Source: Candidatus Bilamarchaeum dharawalense | GTDB taxonomy: Archaea; Micrarchaeota; Micrarchaeia; Anstonellales; Bilamarchaeaceae | Length of the DNA stretch: 64,000 nt | Direction: 5' to 3' | Assembly: GCA_902386555.1 (NCBI GenBank) | Contig: CABMJJ010000009.1 | Span: 89,680 to 153,679 of the forward strand | Shown here: positions 16,887 through 26,800 of the stretch, piece by piece | Layout: each line of letters opens with the position of its first letter | Numbering within the stretch: the first letter of the stretch is position 1 | Program-made: the position numbers and the translations under genes | The notes under the pieces: model-generated | Seen by the model: the letters and a program-made list of their open reading frames with translations, nothing else | Database searches by the model: none | Told to the model about the DNA's origin: nothing

Positions 16887-17387
16887 TTATTTTGATTTTA
16901 TATAATCAAACACTTTGTGATCCTTGAAAAGTTTAACATAATTTTTGATGAATGTTAAAAAAATTGCGGGCCTTTCAATAACAAGTCGATCGCCCCGGCG
17001 CCTGGCAACAAAACCTAATCTAAGCAACATCATTTCATCCTGTTTGGTAGCTGATCCGAATGACACGATACCGCGCTCATCAATGGTGCCTGCAGCGTCA
17101 AACATTCCAGCCAGGTAACTGGCTGCATATTCATTTAGATATTTGAATCGCTCCAATTCCTCTTCTTCAACCTGTTGAAAAAATTTCCTATAGGCAGTAT
17201 GATAGAAAAAGACCCGGTCTTCTCCAGTCAGAAGTTTTTCTGAAGTGATTAGTTGCTTATCTAAAACTTCTTTGGAAAATATTTCTAAAATGTTGCTATC
17301 GCCCCTGACACCAATACCCTCACTACAGCGAGACTTGCGCCAAAAACCGATGATGTAGGATAATTCAGGACTTAATTTGATCTTCAT
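16887..17387 (-). CDS. LAGLIDADG-fold protein with degenerate catalytic motifs
   Basis: This 166-residue protein has one recognisable LAGLIDADG helix, YLAGMFDAAGTID (about residues 89-101), followed by the usual beta strands and helices. The second acidic residue of the motif is Ala. The first repeat, YIIGFWRKSRCSEG (about 11-24), has lost both acidic residues. Homing-endonuclease cleavage is therefore unlikely, and a DNA- or RNA-binding regulator derived from a homing endonuclease fits better. It is not inside an intron or intein but in a small operon behind the 158-residue unknown gene. Confidence 0.7.
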   Translation of the reverse strand: MKIKLSPELSYIIGFWRKSRCSEGIGVRGDSNILEIFSKEVLDKQLITSEKLLTGEDRVFFYHTAYRKFFQQVEEEELERFKYLNEYAASYLAGMFDAAGTIDERGIVSFGSATKQDEMMLLRLGFVARRRGDRLVIERPAIFLTFIKNYVKLFKDHKVFDYIKSK

Positions 17388-17408
17388 TATGAAACCCCGC
17401 CCACCAAA

Positions 17409-17885
17409 TTAGGTCTTAACCTTCTTCTGGGTCTGATCTTTTTCCTCTTCTTTTTCAAACTTAACTGTCTTTTTTGCTGGGATACCAACATCCACGCGTC
17501 TAGATCCAGAAATAAACTCATTGATTTCCTCAGCCAGAAGTTCATCAACCTGTGCAGAAAACCATCTTGCGGTTTTAGCTGACATGTATGCTCTTTTGAA
17601 AATAGAGGTTAGCTCGTTTTTATCTGCTGTAGAAAAAGGCTCTTTATCTTCCTGAATTCGATTTTCAGCTAATTGTAAAATTTCTCCAAAACGCTTAACA
17701 TCAGTGTCACTTGCGCCACTGGCACTTAATGAAGTTAGAATACCTTTTGCAACTATTGCGTTTCTTTTACCTGTTCTTAAAAGAAGATTATCGAGTTTTT
17801 TTACGTCCTTATCACTAAGGCCGCCATTTTTTGCCGCATCAATCACACGTCGAGCGAATTGAAAAAATCCACCGATGAATTTCAT
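17409..17885 (-). CDS. Conserved-looking helical protein, unknown
   Basis: A 158-residue, mainly helical protein. A short hydrophobic start (MKFIGGFFQFARRVIDAAKN) precedes two similar helical units, one containing GGLSDKDVKKLDNLL and one GASDTDVKRFGEIL. That suggests an internal duplication. The C-terminus is charged and Lys/Glu-rich. No family is recognised. It lies 21 bases upstream of the LAGLIDADG-like gene, whose start has a purine-rich ribosome-binding site, so both are probably one transcript. It is divergent from purM. Confidence 0.65.
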   Translation of the reverse strand: MKFIGGFFQFARRVIDAAKNGGLSDKDVKKLDNLLLRTGKRNAIVAKGILTSLSASGASDTDVKRFGEILQLAENRIQEDKEPFSTADKNELTSIFKRAYMSAKTARWFSAQVDELLAEEINEFISGSRRVDVGIPAKKTVKFEKEEEKDQTQKKVKT

Positions 17886-17966
17886 CAGAGAGATAATACG
17901 AGTAAAGTTAATAAACTATTGCAAAAAAACCAACAGATTTTAAACCTCAAGAACGTAGTTGTTGAT

Positions 17967-18953
17967 ATGAAATATCAGATAGACGTAAGTCACGTTAAAA
18001 AAATCCAGAAAAGCATCTGGGATAAAATCAAATCTTCATTTTCATTCAGAAAGGGATATGGTGAACCAGTTCCTGTTTTTGGCCACTACGGTGGAATATT
18101 CAAATGCGGAGACCAGCAACTGGTCATACACACGGATGGAGTCGGGACTAAATTAATTGTTGCGCAGGAAGTTGGAATCTATAATACTGTTGGGATTGAT
18201 GCAGTTGCCATGTCAGTAAATGATATTCTTTGCGTTGGAGCAGAAGCACTTGTGGGTGTGGATTATATTGCCCTTGCAAAGGAAGATGATGAGTTGGTTA
18301 ACGAATTGATGGATGGACTGGTAAAAGGCGCGGAGGAAAGCAGCTGTGCTATTATTGGTGGTGAGACTGCCATTGTTCCGGATATTATTAAAGATGGAAA
18401 ACGACCATTTGACTTGACATTTACCGTAGTAGGTAGAGTGAAAAAACTTATTTTGGGTAGTGAGATTGTCAAGGGAGATGTTATTGTTGGATTGGAAAGT
18501 TCAGGAATTCATTCCAATGGCTATACCCTTGCTAGAAAAGCCCTGGATATTTCAAAATGGGGAAAGGAAATGCTTGTTCCAACCAGGATTTATGCGAGCA
18601 CTGTTTCTGAAGTTATTGATGCCTGCGATGTTCATGGGATTGCCCACATAACAGGTGGTGGGTTTTCCAAATTAACAAGATTGAATCAGAATGTTGGTTT
18701 CAAATTAACAGATATGCCTAAACCCAAGCCAATTTTTGAAGCACTTCATGAAAAAGTCGGGGATGTGAAAGCAATGCACCAGACCTTTAACATGGGCGTT
18801 GGCATGGCGATAATTTTACCAGAAGACCGAGCTGGCACTGTCATGAACATTGCTAAAAAACACGGTGTTGAAGCGTCCATCATTGGGAATATTACAGACA
18901 AAAAAGGAGTTTGGCTGATGGATGGGAAAAAGGAACTGGATTTGACACTTTAA
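17967..18953 (+). CDS. purM: Phosphoribosylformylglycinamidine cyclo-ligase (AIR synthetase)
   Basis: Fifth step of purine synthesis: ATP-dependent closure of the imidazole ring of AIR. The PurM signatures are IHTDGVGTKLIVAQEVG, GIDAVAMSVNDILCVGAEAL, GGETAIVPD and GIHSNGYTLARKAL. The open frame runs back to 17859, but an ATTTTAAACC TATA-like box at about 17936-17945 lies inside that extension, and alignment begins at MKYQIDVSH. I therefore set the start at 17967 (328 residues), probably leaderless. No other purine genes are nearby. Confidence 0.95.
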   Translation: MKYQIDVSHVKKIQKSIWDKIKSSFSFRKGYGEPVPVFGHYGGIFKCGDQQLVIHTDGVGTKLIVAQEVGIYNTVGIDAVAMSVNDILCVGAEALVGVDYIALAKEDDELVNELMDGLVKGAEESSCAIIGGETAIVPDIIKDGKRPFDLTFTVVGRVKKLILGSEIVKGDVIVGLESSGIHSNGYTLARKALDISKWGKEMLVPTRIYASTVSEVIDACDVHGIAHITGGGFSKLTRLNQNVGFKLTDMPKPKPIFEALHEKVGDVKAMHQTFNMGVGMAIILPEDRAGTVMNIAKKHGVEASIIGNITDKKGVWLMDGKKELDLTL

Positions 18954-19588
18954 TCTTTACCAACTAGTTCAGCTTCCACAATTTCCGCAACTCCTCTGAC
19001 GCCGTCCCATTTCTTATTCCATTTTTTGATTTTTATTCGTTTTTTGAAAAAAGGAGCGTCAGTAACAAATGTTTCGCCTTCACCACCCTCTAGAAATGGA
19101 TGGACATTTTTTACTTTCGCTTCAACCAGTTTTTTTAGTGGTTCACCAAGAAACTTTTCATCCAGACCTTCAGCAGAAACTGCAATAACAAAAATCTCCA
19201 TGGTGTCAAGCATTTTTTTTAGTTGATGTTCATCAGCATGCCAAAGAGGAGCAAAACTTTTTATGTTAAGCTCGCTGGCGATATCGTCCAATCTTGATTT
19301 TTGGTAGGTACTGGCAACTGCACCAGAAACTATTGCCTCAACTTTGAGTTTTTTGAATGTTTTTACCAACTGGTCACGCCAATTTTCTTCTGTTGTTTCC
19401 ACGAAGATTTGTTCCAGACCCATTGCCCTAGCCTGAAGCTCGGTAACGTGAATATTCGGATGGTGAAACATCATGGAGTATTCGGGTGGTTTTACTGTGA
19501 TCAGAATTGGTTTGTAGCCCTGTTCCAATGCCCAACCTGCAGCATGGGTTGAATCCTTGCCTCCAGAAAAAAGAACAGCTACGCGCAT
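18950..19588 (-). CDS. dph6: Diphthine-ammonia ligase family (DPH6)
   Basis: ATP-dependent amidation of diphthine on elongation factor 2, the last step of diphthamide synthesis. The N-terminal PP-loop VLFSGGKDSTHAA, the TELQARAMG segment, EAIVSGAVASTYQKSRLD and the C-terminal HPFLEGGEGETFVTDAPFF are diagnostic of this family. The length of 212 residues is normal for archaea. It overlaps the convergent purM gene by four bases. Confidence 0.92.
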   Translation of the reverse strand: MRVAVLFSGGKDSTHAAGWALEQGYKPILITVKPPEYSMMFHHPNIHVTELQARAMGLEQIFVETTEENWRDQLVKTFKKLKVEAIVSGAVASTYQKSRLDDIASELNIKSFAPLWHADEHQLKKMLDTMEIFVIAVSAEGLDEKFLGEPLKKLVEAKVKNVHPFLEGGEGETFVTDAPFFKKRIKIKKWNKKWDGVRGVAEIVEAELVGKD

Positions 19589-19620
19589 GTTTTTATTTTC
19601 TAGTTGCGAACCTTTAAAAC

Positions 19621-20400
19621 ATGATAAAATTAGTCATATTCGACTTAGATGGTGTAATCTATCGTGGGAACACTCTCATTAAAGGAGCTGACAAAACAGT
19701 GAAATTGCTCAAATCCCGAGGCATAAAAACCGCCTATCTTACCAATGCCTGTAGCCGATCAAGAAAAGGGAGAATATGCAAAATGATTGAACTGGGCCTA
19801 ACTGCAGAGGAAAACGAAATGTTCACCACATCCTATGCGGTTTCGCACTATATTCTGGAAAACTACCCAAAAGCAAAACGAAAAGTTTACTATGTTGGCC
19901 AGAAAGGTGTGGAAGAAGAATTGAAACTCCATAAAATAGCGGTTGTGGACCATAAAAAAGCAGACATTGTGGTTGTTGGATGGGATCCGGATTTCAATTA
20001 CAAGAAAATGACCGAAGCCTACAGGGCAGTGGCAAGAGGAGCAGAATTTATCGCAACCAACACAGATACAACTTTTCCTGTGGAAGACGGATACAAACCA
20101 GGTGCAGGAGCAATGGTTGCCTCCATTGCCTGTGCAAGCGGAAAAAAACCAAAGATTGTAGGTAAACCAAACATTTTCATTCTGAAGATGATCCTGGAAA
20201 GATTTAAGGTGAAGAAAAGTGAAGTCTTGATGGTGGGGGATAGACTGGAAACAGATATTGCATTCGGCAAAAAAGCAGGGATAAAAACTGCGCTTGTTTT
20301 AACCGGTGTTTCAAAAAAAGAGGATGTGAAAAAAATAAAACCAGATTATATTTTCAAGTCCATTGCTGACTTACCTTCAATCTTCCATCAGATCGCGTAG
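19621..20400 (+). CDS. HAD-superfamily IIA phosphatase (NagD-like)
   Basis: A 259-residue HAD hydrolase. Motif I is FDLDGVIYRG, motif II is AYLTNACSRS, motif III lies near KPNIFILKMI, and motif IV is MVGDRLETDIAFGKKAG. The C2-type cap between motifs II and III marks the NagD/PNPase/phosphoglycolate-like IIA class. Physiological substrate is unknown. In archaea, sugar or glycerol phosphates are typical. The 3' end overlaps the convergent zinc-ribbon gene. Confidence 0.9.
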   Translation: MIKLVIFDLDGVIYRGNTLIKGADKTVKLLKSRGIKTAYLTNACSRSRKGRICKMIELGLTAEENEMFTTSYAVSHYILENYPKAKRKVYYVGQKGVEEELKLHKIAVVDHKKADIVVVGWDPDFNYKKMTEAYRAVARGAEFIATNTDTTFPVEDGYKPGAGAMVASIACASGKKPKIVGKPNIFILKMILERFKVKKSEVLMVGDRLETDIAFGKKAGIKTALVLTGVSKKEDVKKIKPDYIFKSIADLPSIFHQIA

Positions 20401-20682
20401 CATGTCATTATCGCTGCTATCCGAACTTGTTGAACCGAATAGACTTTCATCAAGATCAGGAATTGAATTGCTTGAATCCTCAGTGGATTGCGTGGAAAGA
20501 TGGTTGAGTGGATTGGTTTGGGATGCACTGGTATCAACTAGACTGTAATTTATTTGAAGTGCACTGCCGCATTTTGAACACTTGCCAGCTATGAGCAATT
20601 CTTTCATATCAAGGTCGCTGGAGATTTGGATATTTGATTCGTTACCACAATTTGTGCATCTTATCGATCTTTTGAGGTCCAT
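20377..20682 (-). CDS. Small zinc-ribbon protein with Ser/Asp-rich tail
   Basis: A 101-residue protein. A CTNCG and a CSKCG pair, 25 residues apart, form a zinc ribbon in the first half. The second half is low-complexity Ser/Asp/Asn, probably disordered, ending in an acidic DNDMLRDLMED. No family is recognised. It lies directly downstream of nothing on its own strand except the cyclo-ligase gene 40 bases upstream. Confidence 0.65.
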   Translation of the reverse strand: MDLKRSIRCTNCGNESNIQISSDLDMKELLIAGKCSKCGSALQINYSLVDTSASQTNPLNHLSTQSTEDSSNSIPDLDESLFGSTSSDSSDNDMLRDLMED

Positions 20683-20722
20683 CTGATCACTAATTAGCCA
20701 TACTCTTCGATATTTATTAAGT

Positions 20723-21274
20723 TTACTGGATGGTCCTTTTATCAGTTATTATGCAGTTCATTCGCTGATCGTTCTCGTGAACAGGTAGTTTATCGATAAT
20801 CTGGAAGTCAAAACAAATGCCAATGCGAAAGGCCTTACAATCCGAAAGATAGCGATCGTAATAGCCCTTACCATAGCCAAGACGATGCATGCAAAGACCA
20901 AAGGTAACGCCAGGCACAATGATAATATCCGGACATTGTTCGAAGGGTGTATCCTTGGATTTTGGTTCCATTATTCCGAATTTACCTTGAACCAGGTCAT
21001 CAAATGATTGGAATTTGTAAAATGCAATTTTCTGACCAGTTACTGGCACCAGAACCTGTTTTCCTTCTTTTATGGCACGTTCAATCATTTTTTTAGTGTC
21101 AACTTCGCTTCCCTTGGTCATGTAAAAAGCAACTATCTTAGCCTCTGGAAATTTTGGATGGGATAGGAGCCGTTCTAAAATTTTATCACTTAATTTTTCA
21201 ATCTCATCTTTAGAAAGTGCGTTTCTTTTTGCAAGAATTTGTTTCCGAATTTCATTCTTCAGATGAGTTACCAT
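20723..21274 (-). CDS. 5-formyltetrahydrofolate cyclo-ligase family protein
   Basis: The family closes 5-formyl-THF to methenyl-THF with ATP. Its signatures are VAFYMTKGSEVDT, the IIVPGVTFG segment and RLGYGKGYYDRYL. The length of 183 residues from the ATG at 21274 is normal. Because many archaea use tetrahydromethanopterin or modified folates, the true substrate is not certain. The adjacent zinc-ribbon gene follows on the same strand. Confidence 0.92.
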   Translation of the reverse strand: MVTHLKNEIRKQILAKRNALSKDEIEKLSDKILERLLSHPKFPEAKIVAFYMTKGSEVDTKKMIERAIKEGKQVLVPVTGQKIAFYKFQSFDDLVQGKFGIMEPKSKDTPFEQCPDIIIVPGVTFGLCMHRLGYGKGYYDRYLSDCKAFRIGICFDFQIIDKLPVHENDQRMNCIITDKRTIQ

Positions 21275-21311
21275 CACAATTGAATCGTATTGAAGAGTTA
21301 AAAAAGATTGG

Positions 21312-21887
21312 ATGGTAGCTATGGATATGGATTCATTGGTAAATTATATTTTCGAAACAGGAATGCTCAAAAAAGTTGCTAGAAGCGGATGGTGGACGGA
21401 AAGTGTAAAATACCCTGAAACCGTTGCGGAACATAGTTTTCGGACAGCAGTGATTGCATTTATTCTTGCCAAACTGGAAGGCCACAGCGACGAGACAGCA
21501 AACAGAATCTGCACTGCATCTGTTTTCCATGATGTTCATGAAACAAGGATACTTGATTTGAACAAGCTGGTGGCCAGGTACATTGACCTTGGAGAGAAGT
21601 TGGAAAGAAAAGTTGAGAAAGAACAAATGGCACCGCTACCCAAAGAGGTCAGCAATGCGATAGTCAAAACACTTGGATTAACAGACGCTGAGAAAAAGAT
21701 CTTGAAAGATGCGGATTATTTGGAATGCGCATTTCAAGCAAAGGAGTATGCGGACATTGGATATCAAACATTAAGTTGGCTTGATAGGATAGAGGGGAAA
21801 CTTCAGACAGCCAGTGCGAAAAAACTAATTAAAAAAATAAAAAAAGCTAAAGCAAGAAGCTGGAGAGATGGGTTGAAAAAATTGTAA
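21312..21887 (+). CDS. HD-domain phosphohydrolase (YfbR/HDDC2-like 5'-deoxynucleotidase)
   Basis: A 191-residue HD protein. The metal-binding residues appear in order: AEHSFRTA, SVFHDVHETRILDL and the late Asp in DADYLE. The N-terminal KKVARSGW segment is typical of the YfbR/HDDC2 group, which removes phosphate from deoxynucleoside monophosphates. Three candidate starts lie at 21312, 21321 and 21327. The first is used here. Confidence 0.88.
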   Translation: MVAMDMDSLVNYIFETGMLKKVARSGWWTESVKYPETVAEHSFRTAVIAFILAKLEGHSDETANRICTASVFHDVHETRILDLNKLVARYIDLGEKLERKVEKEQMAPLPKEVSNAIVKTLGLTDAEKKILKDADYLECAFQAKEYADIGYQTLSWLDRIEGKLQTASAKKLIKKIKKAKARSWRDGLKKL

Positions 21888-21932
21888 CCAGCCCTATATT
21901 TGAAAAACTAACCGGTTGATATTTTGTTGATG

Positions 21933-22011
21933 AAACCGCGTTCCGCGGTTTGTGGTGTGGAGCGTAGCTCCGCAATCAAACGGTTTTTGGGCACTTTTTC
22001 CTAAAAAGTGC
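21933..22011 (+). repeat. Three tandem hairpins in leader of the DRG-type GTPase
   Basis: Three perfect hairpins follow one another. AAACCGCG-TTC-CGCGGTTT spans 21933-21951. GGAGC-GTA-GCTCC spans 21959-21971. GCACTTTTT-CCT-AAAAAGTGC spans 21991-22011. The last ends 12 bases before the ATG. Each has a three-base loop. The array could be an RNA element controlling the GTPase gene, or a small repetitive element inserted between genes. Confidence 0.6.
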
Positions 22012-22023
22012 AGGGAAACAAAA

Positions 22024-23100
22024 ATGGGAATGCAGGAAAAATTAAAGGAGCTTGAAGACGAGCTTGCGCGAACACAAAAGAACAAGGCTACCGAATACCA
22101 TATCGGAATTATCAAATCAAAGATAGCCCAATTAAGAAGAGAAGTTCTTGCACCGAAAAAACACGGAGCAAGTGCAGGTGGATTTGATGTTAAGAAAAGC
22201 GGGGATGCAACCGTTGCTATCATTGGTTTGCCAAGCGTGGGTAAATCAACTTTACTTAACAAACTAACAAATGCAGAATCAAAAACTGCAGCCTATGCTT
22301 TTACCACACTTAAATGTATTCCTGGCGTGATGGAATACAATCAAACCAAAATCCAGATCCTGGATCTTCCTGGAATTATTGAAGGAGCAAAGGATGGAAA
22401 AGGAAGGGGAAGAGAAGTAATTGCAGTTGCCAGAAGTTCAGATCTTATTCTTATTATCATCGAAGCTGCAAATCCAAAACAAATGAGGGTTATTGAAACA
22501 GAACTTTATGGTTTTGGCATAAGAATAAACAGCCGAAGACCACGTGCCTCAATTGGGAAACAGGCACGGGGAGGGGTGGTGATAAACTCCACAGTCCCCC
22601 TTACTAAAATAACTGAAAAGGAGATTCGTGCTGCCATGAGCGGTTTTAGCATTTTTAATGCCAATGTGGTTCTCAAGGATGATATGACCATTGATGAATT
22701 CATTGACATATTGGAAGGGAATAGAACCTACATCCCTGCCATAATTGCACTGAACAAATGCGATCTTGTCAAAGAGCTTCCAAAACTCCCTTACCCTTAT
22801 ATACCGATAATAGCTGAAAGCGGAAAAGGAATTGACGAATTGAAAAAAGCGATTTACGAAAAATTAGACTTGATTAACATTTATACTAAAAAAAGAGGGG
22901 AAAATGCAGACCTAACCGAGCCATTGGTAGTAAGAAGATGGATCAGTGTGGGGGAGGTCTGCGAAAAGCTCCACCGTGATTTGAAAAAAGATTTTAGATA
23001 TGCATTGGTCTGGGGGAAAAGTGTTAAACATCAGCCGCAGAGAGTAGGGTTGTACCATACCATGGAAAGCGGCGACATAATACAAATAGTAAAAAGGTAA
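22024..23100 (+). CDS. DRG-family GTP-binding protein (OBG/DRG type with TGS domain)
   Basis: A translation-associated GTPase of the archaeal/eukaryotic DRG family. The N-terminal coiled coil (KLKELEDELARTQKNKATEY) is followed by G1 GLPSVGKSTLLN, G3 DLPGIIEGAKDGKGRG and G4 NKCD. A C-terminal TGS domain (INIYTKKRGENADLTEPLVV to GDIIQIVKR) closes the protein. Length is 358 residues. The open frame extends to 21952, but the extension runs through the hairpin array, and family alignment starts at MGMQEKLKELEDEL. Confidence 0.95.
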   Translation: MGMQEKLKELEDELARTQKNKATEYHIGIIKSKIAQLRREVLAPKKHGASAGGFDVKKSGDATVAIIGLPSVGKSTLLNKLTNAESKTAAYAFTTLKCIPGVMEYNQTKIQILDLPGIIEGAKDGKGRGREVIAVARSSDLILIIIEAANPKQMRVIETELYGFGIRINSRRPRASIGKQARGGVVINSTVPLTKITEKEIRAAMSGFSIFNANVVLKDDMTIDEFIDILEGNRTYIPAIIALNKCDLVKELPKLPYPYIPIIAESGKGIDELKKAIYEKLDLINIYTKKRGENADLTEPLVVRRWISVGEVCEKLHRDLKKDFRYALVWGKSVKHQPQRVGLYHTMESGDIIQIVKR

Positions 23101-23136
23101 AAAAGAAGATTAACCCCAGGTTTCACAAACTAACAA

Positions 23137-23487
23137 CTATTTCTTAGCTGTTTTTGCTACTGGTTGTACTGGAGTTGTTGGTTGAACCGAAGGGGTTGGG
23201 GGTGTCTTCTTGTTTTTCACAATAAAGAAGTACAGCGCAGCTCCAAGCCAATGACCAAGGAATACAACAAGACACCAGAGTAATTTTTCATTGTCAGTTG
23301 CAAAATCTTTTCTGGTTAGAGCATCGATTAACATCCAAATCCAGAAAACAAAGAATAGCAATGCCAGAAGAAAAACTACGCAGTAGATAAGCATCATAAC
23401 TCCGTAGAAGCCAGCCATTATCCCCATAAGACCTGCAGCTGCACCGGCACCTGCTGCACTTGACATATATGGTAGCAATTGAATCAT
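23137..23487 (-). CDS. Small membrane protein with PLDc_N-like core
   Basis: A 116-residue protein with two or three hydrophobic helices. The middle reads FWIWMLIDALTRKDF, a gap, then LLWCLVVFLGHWLGAALYFF. This resembles the two-helix phospholipase-D-nuclease N-terminal (PLDc_N) module, which is common as a stand-alone membrane protein. A Pro/Thr-rich cytosolic tail follows. Function is unknown. Confidence 0.72.
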   Translation of the reverse strand: MIQLLPYMSSAAGAGAAAGLMGIMAGFYGVMMLIYCVVFLLALLFFVFWIWMLIDALTRKDFATDNEKLLWCLVVFLGHWLGAALYFFIVKNKKTPPTPSVQPTTPVQPVAKTAKK

Positions 23488-23539
23488 GGGATGTAATTAC
23501 GTTAAACTTATATTTAAAGATTAACATGGAAAACAAATT

Positions 23540-23800
23540 ATGGTCACCAAAGAAGAAATCCAAAAGGTAATGGACTGGTGCGAGAAAACAAAAAAAGAAA
23601 GAAATCGACTTTATGTTATTGAGAGAAATCCATTTCGAGACGAAATAGATTGGATGAGAAGATTTATTCTTATTGAAATAGACAGACCAAAGGAAAGTGC
23701 CTCCAAGAATAACCTGGTCTACGATTCATTGCTAAAGCAATTGTGGCAGCACATGAATGGTGATTGGAGAAAAATAGAACCGGATATAAGAATCGGTTAA
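23540..23800 (+). CDS. Small hypothetical protein
   Basis: An 86-residue, charged, probably cytosolic protein. No motif is recognised. The reading frame is supported by balanced composition, a start at 23540 a short distance after an AT-rich promoter-like stretch (about 23505-23520), and a clean gap to the next gene. It ends 48 bases before the signal peptide of the large surface protein and may share its transcript. Confidence 0.55.
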   Translation: MVTKEEIQKVMDWCEKTKKERNRLYVIERNPFRDEIDWMRRFILIEIDRPKESASKNNLVYDSLLKQLWQHMNGDWRKIEPDIRIG

Positions 23801-23847
23801 TGTGGCAAGCAGGAAAGAATTTAAACAACAAAAGGAGTAGCACTAAC

Positions 23848-26800
23848 ATGAGGGTGAAGACACTACTATTTCTATTTCTTCTAAGCACGATTATTCTTGC
23901 ATCCGCTGACAGGGTGGACGCAATTAAGGATAAATTTGAGGGCATACACAAGAACAGGTTTGATGTTAAAGAACTGACAAAAGCGGATATGGGAGTGGAT
24001 CTCAAGGACCTGCAAATCTACCAACTACTTAGTTATGAAACGATGCCGCCCAAAGAAAGTTTTATCATAGAACGCGAAGGGGAGATTTATGCTGTTGATG
24101 ACTTTCCCTATAAAGATAACGACGAACTCGCTATCCTATATGTTGCAACAACAGACGCAGAGTTATTTCATATAAGAAAGATATTGAATTCTGCAAAGGA
24201 CATACCAGGAGATGTTGAAAAAAGATGGTTTTCGGATATAGAAGCTCCAACCAGTAAGGGAAATAGATTTATTGCATATACCTGGAGCGAAGTGAATGGT
24301 GTACTCGCAAAATGGACAGTAATCACGAAAAAAGGAAAAGTTAGTAAGGTAAATTGGGAGGTACTTGCAGTTGGAGTTGGAAATGCAGAAATGGATTGGG
24401 AAAGAGGCGGGCCATTGGCTGGCCAGAAGTCAGAAAAAATATTTGAAGAGCCTTCCAAACAAACCCAGGAATTATACCCGTCCCAAATAATAACCGTAAA
24501 TGATAGTTATGTAGATATTTTATGGACAGAAACCGAAACAACGGTCCAGCCGGTTCAGGTTACTCTTTCGGGTTTTGATCCAAGTTCAGAAGTTCAGATC
24601 AGCGTGGTTTTGTTTGCATTGCCCCCAAATGGGATGAGTTCGACAATAGCGCAAACAGTTAACACAACGACAATAACAACTGATGGATCAGGAAATTATG
24701 TTTGGACTTTCACTGCTCCAGAGGATAGCCACACTGGAGTTGGGGATATACGCGCAATGCAGGTTAGCAACCCAACGAAAAACGCGTCGTTCTATAATTC
24801 AAAAAATAACACAATTTGTAGTGGTTATGCCTCCAGTTGTTATTTTATAATAGAAAAGATAGCACAGAGAAATTCCAGTGATGATTCTTTCAACTGCAGA
24901 GCGTATTATTTCGATGTATCCTTTGGCTGGAACAAAACAAGAGCAAATGAATATGCCAATGACAGTGCCTATGCCTGTGCATACGCCTATGACATAGACA
25001 TGCTAGATTGGGGATTCCAATCTCCAGATCCAGACCAATCCTTCCAGATATTCATAACAAACGGAGCAGATACTTCATCAGCATGGTTTGACCCAGGCCA
25101 AAACGCACCGCAAGATGTACCAGGAAATGCGCATTCGCATGGAGGAAGCAGTGGGAGATTTTGTACGAGAACTGACCTTAATTCTATTATAACTGGCTAT
25201 GGCTGGCAGTTTGAAAGCGAACGAATGATGCAGTATATTGTTATTGAACATGAATTTTACCATAATGCCCAATATGGTGCAAATGGATGGGACGGAGACA
25301 GCACCAATGTTGAAGGATTGGCAAGAAACAGCGAAAGCATCGCCTATCCAAATGGAAGCAGGTGGGTAAATGGTTCACTTAGGGCATCTACACTAACTCA
25401 GCACAATAGTTATCTTGCAAATCCAGACCGGTCGCTGAGCTCTTTTTCCTATACCTATTCACTTCCCTGGGGTTACATATACCAGGAAAATGGAATGGAT
25501 GTACTCCGAGCTCTTGAAGGTAATCTTACTGATTATTCCGACTATGATCCAAGCTATTCAAATTATGATGTTGGACTGCCAGGTGTTCTAAACCCAGTTC
25601 TTGCTGACCTTCCTGGCACCCACAATAGTTTTGGTGAAGTGATAGCTGATCTTGGTGTGGCTTTGGCTACAAGAAAGTATAGTTGGGGAGATGTTTACGG
25701 AAATAACCAACAAAACTGGAGCACCTACGAGAACGCAGTTACAAAAACAACTCCCAGTTGGAATATAACTAGTTCGTCTATTTCAGGTTCAGTTTACAGA
25801 TGGGGACTTGATTTTGTAAATGTATTAAATCCGTCATTCACAAATATTACGATTTTTTTTAATGGTGCAGATGCCACTGATTTTGCTGTTTATCTGGTAA
25901 CAAAAAACGGCACAGATTATACAACAGAACAACTTAGTTTAAACGTAGATAATGCAGGCAGCCTGACTTTGAGCAACACGTCGGAATATGATGAGGGAAC
26001 GCTAGTAGTTGCAAGAAACTCATCTGCAGGTTCCAGTACAGAGTCCTATGCATTAGCTCTTGTGGGTGATAACTCAGGCCACAATATAGCAGTAACCCAG
26101 ATAGAATACACTCCTGATATTGTTATTATTGGCGGAACGGTAAATGTAACTGCCGCCATATGGAATTTAGGATCCGAAAACGAAAGCAATATTGAAGTGA
26201 GACTACTTCAGAATGGTACGCCCTATGCAAATACTTCGATTACAAGTCTTCAATCAGGTGCACTGACAACTGTTTCATTCAACTGGAGTAACACCAGTGC
26301 TCCAGGCATCTATAATCTCACAGTATATGCTGTTCCGGTTACAAATGAAACAATCCTAAGCGATAATCAGCTAGGGCAGAACATTCTCGTTACTGGCAGC
26401 AGGATAATCCTTGTGGATGATGACGGAGGGGGTAGCTATGAAACATATTTCTCCAATGCACTAACAGCAAACAATTATAGTCATTTGAATTGGAATGTGG
26501 TTAACTCAGGTACACCCCCCAGTACATTGTTGGAACAATTTCAGATTGTGGTTTGGTTCACTGGAGAAGATTACATAGATACTCTTACTTCCGATGAAAA
26601 ATTAGTTCTTCAAAGCTATTTGGATGCGAATAAGAGCCTATTTCTATCTGGCCAGGAAGTAGGATACCAATCAGGTGGCACTACATTTTACACTAATTAT
26701 CTGAAGGCAACCTATGTCAGGGATGACACCAACATAAACAGTGTAATCGGTGTCACCAACGACCCAATAACCAATGGCATGACACTTGGTTTAAGCGGTG

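Noticed and set aside
17859-17966. N-terminal 36-residue extension of PurM
   Set aside because: It overlaps the divergent gene, contains the likely TATA box and has no counterpart in the family.
21952-22023. N-terminal 24-residue extension of the DRG GTPase
   Set aside because: It reads through the hairpin array. Family alignment begins at the ATG at 22024.
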